Positions 62,278-64,000 of a stretch of 64,000 nt of DNA are shown one piece after another (the first letter of the stretch is position 1; the number at the start of each line of letters is the position of its first letter). The DNA is from Chitinophaga qingshengii. GTDB taxonomy: Bacteria > Bacteroidota > Bacteroidia > Chitinophagales > Chitinophagaceae. The DNA lies in the NCBI RefSeq assembly GCF_014529935.1, contig NZ_JACVFC010000001.1, positions 2,914,001-2,978,000 on the forward strand, written 5' to 3'. The translations under genes and the position numbers were made by a program. Under the pieces are notes generated by a model, which saw only the letters and a list, made by a program, of their open reading frames with translations, did not search any database and was not told the DNA's origin.

Positions 62278-63642
62278 TTAGTCCACCAGGTGATTCCATA
62301 TCACCTCATATACGTCCGTGGCCTGGAGCTGGTTTTGTTTGAACGCCTGCTTGTTAATAACCACCGCATGATGTGCGGGGTTCTCTTCCAGGCGGCCATG
62401 TGAACCTTTGATGAGTGTGGCATCCAGCGGAATCACATTCATCAGGTAACGGAAACCGAGCTTTTTCTTCAGCAACTTGGCAGCAGCCTTCAGCTTAATC
62501 AATGGATCGGCCGGGTTCATAAACATCTCCACCGGATCGTATCCCGGTTTACGATGGATATCCACGATACGGGCAAAATCGGGCGCTTTGTTGTCATCCA
62601 GCCAGTAGTAATAGGTAAACCAGCTGTTGGCATCAGCCACCAGCACCAGGTCGCCACTACGTTCGTGGTGGAGGTTGTACTGCTTTTTACCTTCCCGGTC
62701 CAGCACCAGTTGTATGCCGGGTACCTTTTGCAGCAGGTCTCTCACTTTTTTATAACAGGAGGGATCGTTGACATAAATATGTGCGATCTGGTGATCAGAT
62801 ACGGCAAAGGCCTTGGAAGCGCCGGCATCCAGCAGTTCCAGCCCTCTTTCCTCCCGGATAGCGATCAGCCCTTCCTGGCGCAGGATACGGTTGATATGCA
62901 CCGGGTTATTCACATTGGTGATACCATATTCAGACAAGACGATCGGGTCGCAGCCTTTCGCCTGGTAATAGGTGATCAGCTGGCGGCATACGCCGTCAAT
63001 TTCCTGCAGCTCTTTAGCAATGCCAGCCGGATCTTGTCCGAATTTTTGCAGGCAGTAGTCGAGATGCGGCAGGTAGATGAATGTCAGCGTGGGATCATAC
63101 CGTTTGTCGGTCAGGATCGTAGCATCGGCAATCCATTGGGACGATTTGATGTTGGCTGTAGGCCCCCAGTAGTTGAATAAAGGGAAAGGCCCCAGCTCCT
63201 GCGTCAGGTAATCCCGCAGGTCGGCCGGTTTGGTATAACAGTCCGGTATCTTACGGCCATCTGACAGGTAGTTGGGACGTGGTGTCAGGGAATAATCCAC
63301 ATTGGCGTACATGTTGTACCACCAGCACATCTGGGCGCAGGTGAAGGAAGGGTCCAGGCGACGGGCTTTGTCCCATATTTTGGCCGACTCCACCAGGTTG
63401 TTGGACTGCTTCCAGAATTTGATTTCACAGTCAGTACGATCATACCAGCCATTACCCACAATACCATGTTCACTGGGCCATTTACCGGTCAGATAAGTGC
63501 TTTGCACCGATGTGGTCACAGCGGGCAACATAGGGGCTACGGTAGCCACATGCCGTTGCGCCGCATATGCTTTCAGAAAGGGCATATGCTCCAGCAAAGC
63601 GGATGATAATCCGACAACATCCAATACGACTGTTTTTCTCAT
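62278..63642 (-). CDS. eboF: alkaline phosphatase-superfamily protein, EboF-like
   Basis: A 454-residue protein of the nucleotide pyrophosphatase/phosphodiesterase branch. MRKTVVLDVVGLSSALLEHMPFL opens the metal-binding fold; PMLPAVTTSVQSTYLTGKWPSEHGIVGNGW holds the nucleophile threonine and the GxWPxxHGIVGNGW sequence, and HLDYCLQKFG and DPIVLSEYGIT add metal-binding aspartates and histidines. No signal peptide. Its partner downstream is the end of an eboE-like gene, which matches the bacterial ebo operon where such a phosphodiesterase occurs. The ebo products help move an unknown metabolite toward the periplasm in cyanobacteria. The eboF name follows that context. Confidence 0.7.
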   Translation of the reverse strand: MRKTVVLDVVGLSSALLEHMPFLKAYAAQRHVATVAPMLPAVTTSVQSTYLTGKWPSEHGIVGNGWYDRTDCEIKFWKQSNNLVESAKIWDKARRLDPSFTCAQMCWWYNMYANVDYSLTPRPNYLSDGRKIPDCYTKPADLRDYLTQELGPFPLFNYWGPTANIKSSQWIADATILTDKRYDPTLTFIYLPHLDYCLQKFGQDPAGIAKELQEIDGVCRQLITYYQAKGCDPIVLSEYGITNVNNPVHINRILRQEGLIAIREERGLELLDAGASKAFAVSDHQIAHIYVNDPSCYKKVRDLLQKVPGIQLVLDREGKKQYNLHHERSGDLVLVADANSWFTYYYWLDDNKAPDFARIVDIHRKPGYDPVEMFMNPADPLIKLKAAAKLLKKKLGFRYLMNVIPLDATLIKGSHGRLEENPAHHAVVINKQAFKQNQLQATDVYEVIWNHLVD

Positions 63643-63727
63643 AGATTCAACCAGGCTATTAATTCAAATGCAAATTACGAATTACGAATTATGAATGGGA
63701 AGCGACTTTAGCTCCCGGCTGCATTCG

Positions 63728-64000
63728 TTATTTCTCCAACGTCTTTTTAATCCAGTTTAATTCTCTTGATACAGAGGAAGCCATTTCCTCTTTCAGGCCC
63801 GCCGGTAGCACGTCCCAGGTATAGGTTTCCGCTTCCAGGTGGGCGGTGAATGGCTGTTGCCGTTGCAACGCCAGTACCCGTACAATGTCCGGCTGCGTGG
63901 AATGCAGCACCTCAAATTTTTCGGCGAATAGCGGCACATGGAAATGGGAGCGCCATTCCACCACGGCCATATTATCGGCATCTTCCAGGGCCTGCGGCAG
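63728..64000 (-). CDS. eboE: EboE-like TIM-barrel protein, N-terminal part outside window
   Basis: Only the last 90 residues are visible, continuous to the window edge. They read ...MAVVEWRSHFHVPLFAEKFEVLHSTQPDIVR and AHLEAETYTWDVLPAGLKE, ending NWIKKTLEK. HFHVPLF and LEAETYTWDVLP are, in my recollection, hallmarks of EboE (metabolite traffic protein of the ebo operon). It precedes eboF on the minus strand by 85 bases, so more ebo genes should lie just beyond the right edge. Confidence 0.7.
   Translation of the reverse strand: MPQALEDADNMAVVEWRSHFHVPLFAEKFEVLHSTQPDIVRVLALQRQQPFTAHLEAETYTWDVLPAGLKEEMASSVSRELNWIKKTLEK

Noticed and set aside
1..64000. CRISPR array, prophage, insertion sequence or rRNA operon
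   Set aside because: No regularly spaced repeats, no cas, transposase, integrase or phage structural genes, and no rRNA-like sequence were found by reading.

Overview
The window is a stretch of a Bacteroidota chromosome, most likely from the Chitinophagaceae and possibly Chitinophaga (genus is inference). The signs are two SusC/SusD outer-membrane uptake pairs, a type IX secretion (T9SS) sorting tail, a FecI/FecR/TonB-receptor/DUF4249 unit, lipoproteins with short lipoboxes, few Shine-Dalgarno sequences, and promoters of the Bacteroidota type (-33 TTG/TTTG, -7 TAnnTTTG). I see no rRNA or tRNA gene, no CRISPR array, no insertion sequence and no prophage. Both ends cut through genes.

Layout. 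1-3.3 kb: a cut SMI1/KNR4 protein, a Tat-exported phosphoesterase and malate:quinone oxidoreductase. 3.4-6.5 kb: a large secreted PQQ-type sugar dehydrogenase with accessory domains and a T9SS tail. 7.0-8.7 kb: an AbiE-type toxin-antitoxin pair. 9.0-18.3 kb: a polysaccharide utilisation locus (GH29 fucosidase, a double beta-helix GH28-like protein, SusC, SusD), followed by a lipoprotein. 19.6-27.7 kb: TauE/SafE exporter with DUF1634 partner, CvfB-like RNA-binding protein, and a leftward run of J-protein, mini DinD-like protein, MFS pump and receiver-PAS-kinase, plus a periplasmic glutaminase. 28.1-33.4 kb: the ECF sigma/anti-sigma/TonB receptor/DUF4249 operon. 33.5-48.4 kb is mostly housekeeping: pyrD, terC, rsmE, a MATE pump, dnaB, pheT, a ZapB-like coiled coil, zapA, rny, a DUF1080 protein with an SDR enzyme, scpB and atpG. 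48.6-59.4 kb: a DJ-1 protein, a second SusC/SusD pair, DUF1801, a double DUF1080 protein, a DUF885 peptidase and a Gfo/Idh/MocA oxidoreductase. 59.4-64 kb: an unknown protein, a second TauE/SafE, a YjbR protein, a membrane protein and the edge of an ebo gene cluster (eboF plus the end of eboE).

How the parts may work together. Five copies of a near-palindrome of the form TGCAAnCGnTTGCA sit in front of the PQQ sugar dehydrogenase, the fucosidase operon, the second SusC/SusD operon, the double DUF1080 gene and the Gfo/Idh/MocA gene, in several cases overlapping a promoter. This suggests one LacI-type sugar regulon spread over about 50 kb, with no regulator gene in the window. The DUF1080 and Gfo/Idh/MocA genes next to a SusC/SusD importer fit glycoside cleavage through 3-keto intermediates. 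A second notable site is the 530-base gap between the divergent dnaB and pheT genes: it holds four DnaA-box-like sequences, three of them 21-22 bases apart, beside an AT-rich stretch, and is a candidate replication origin or other DnaA-controlled site.
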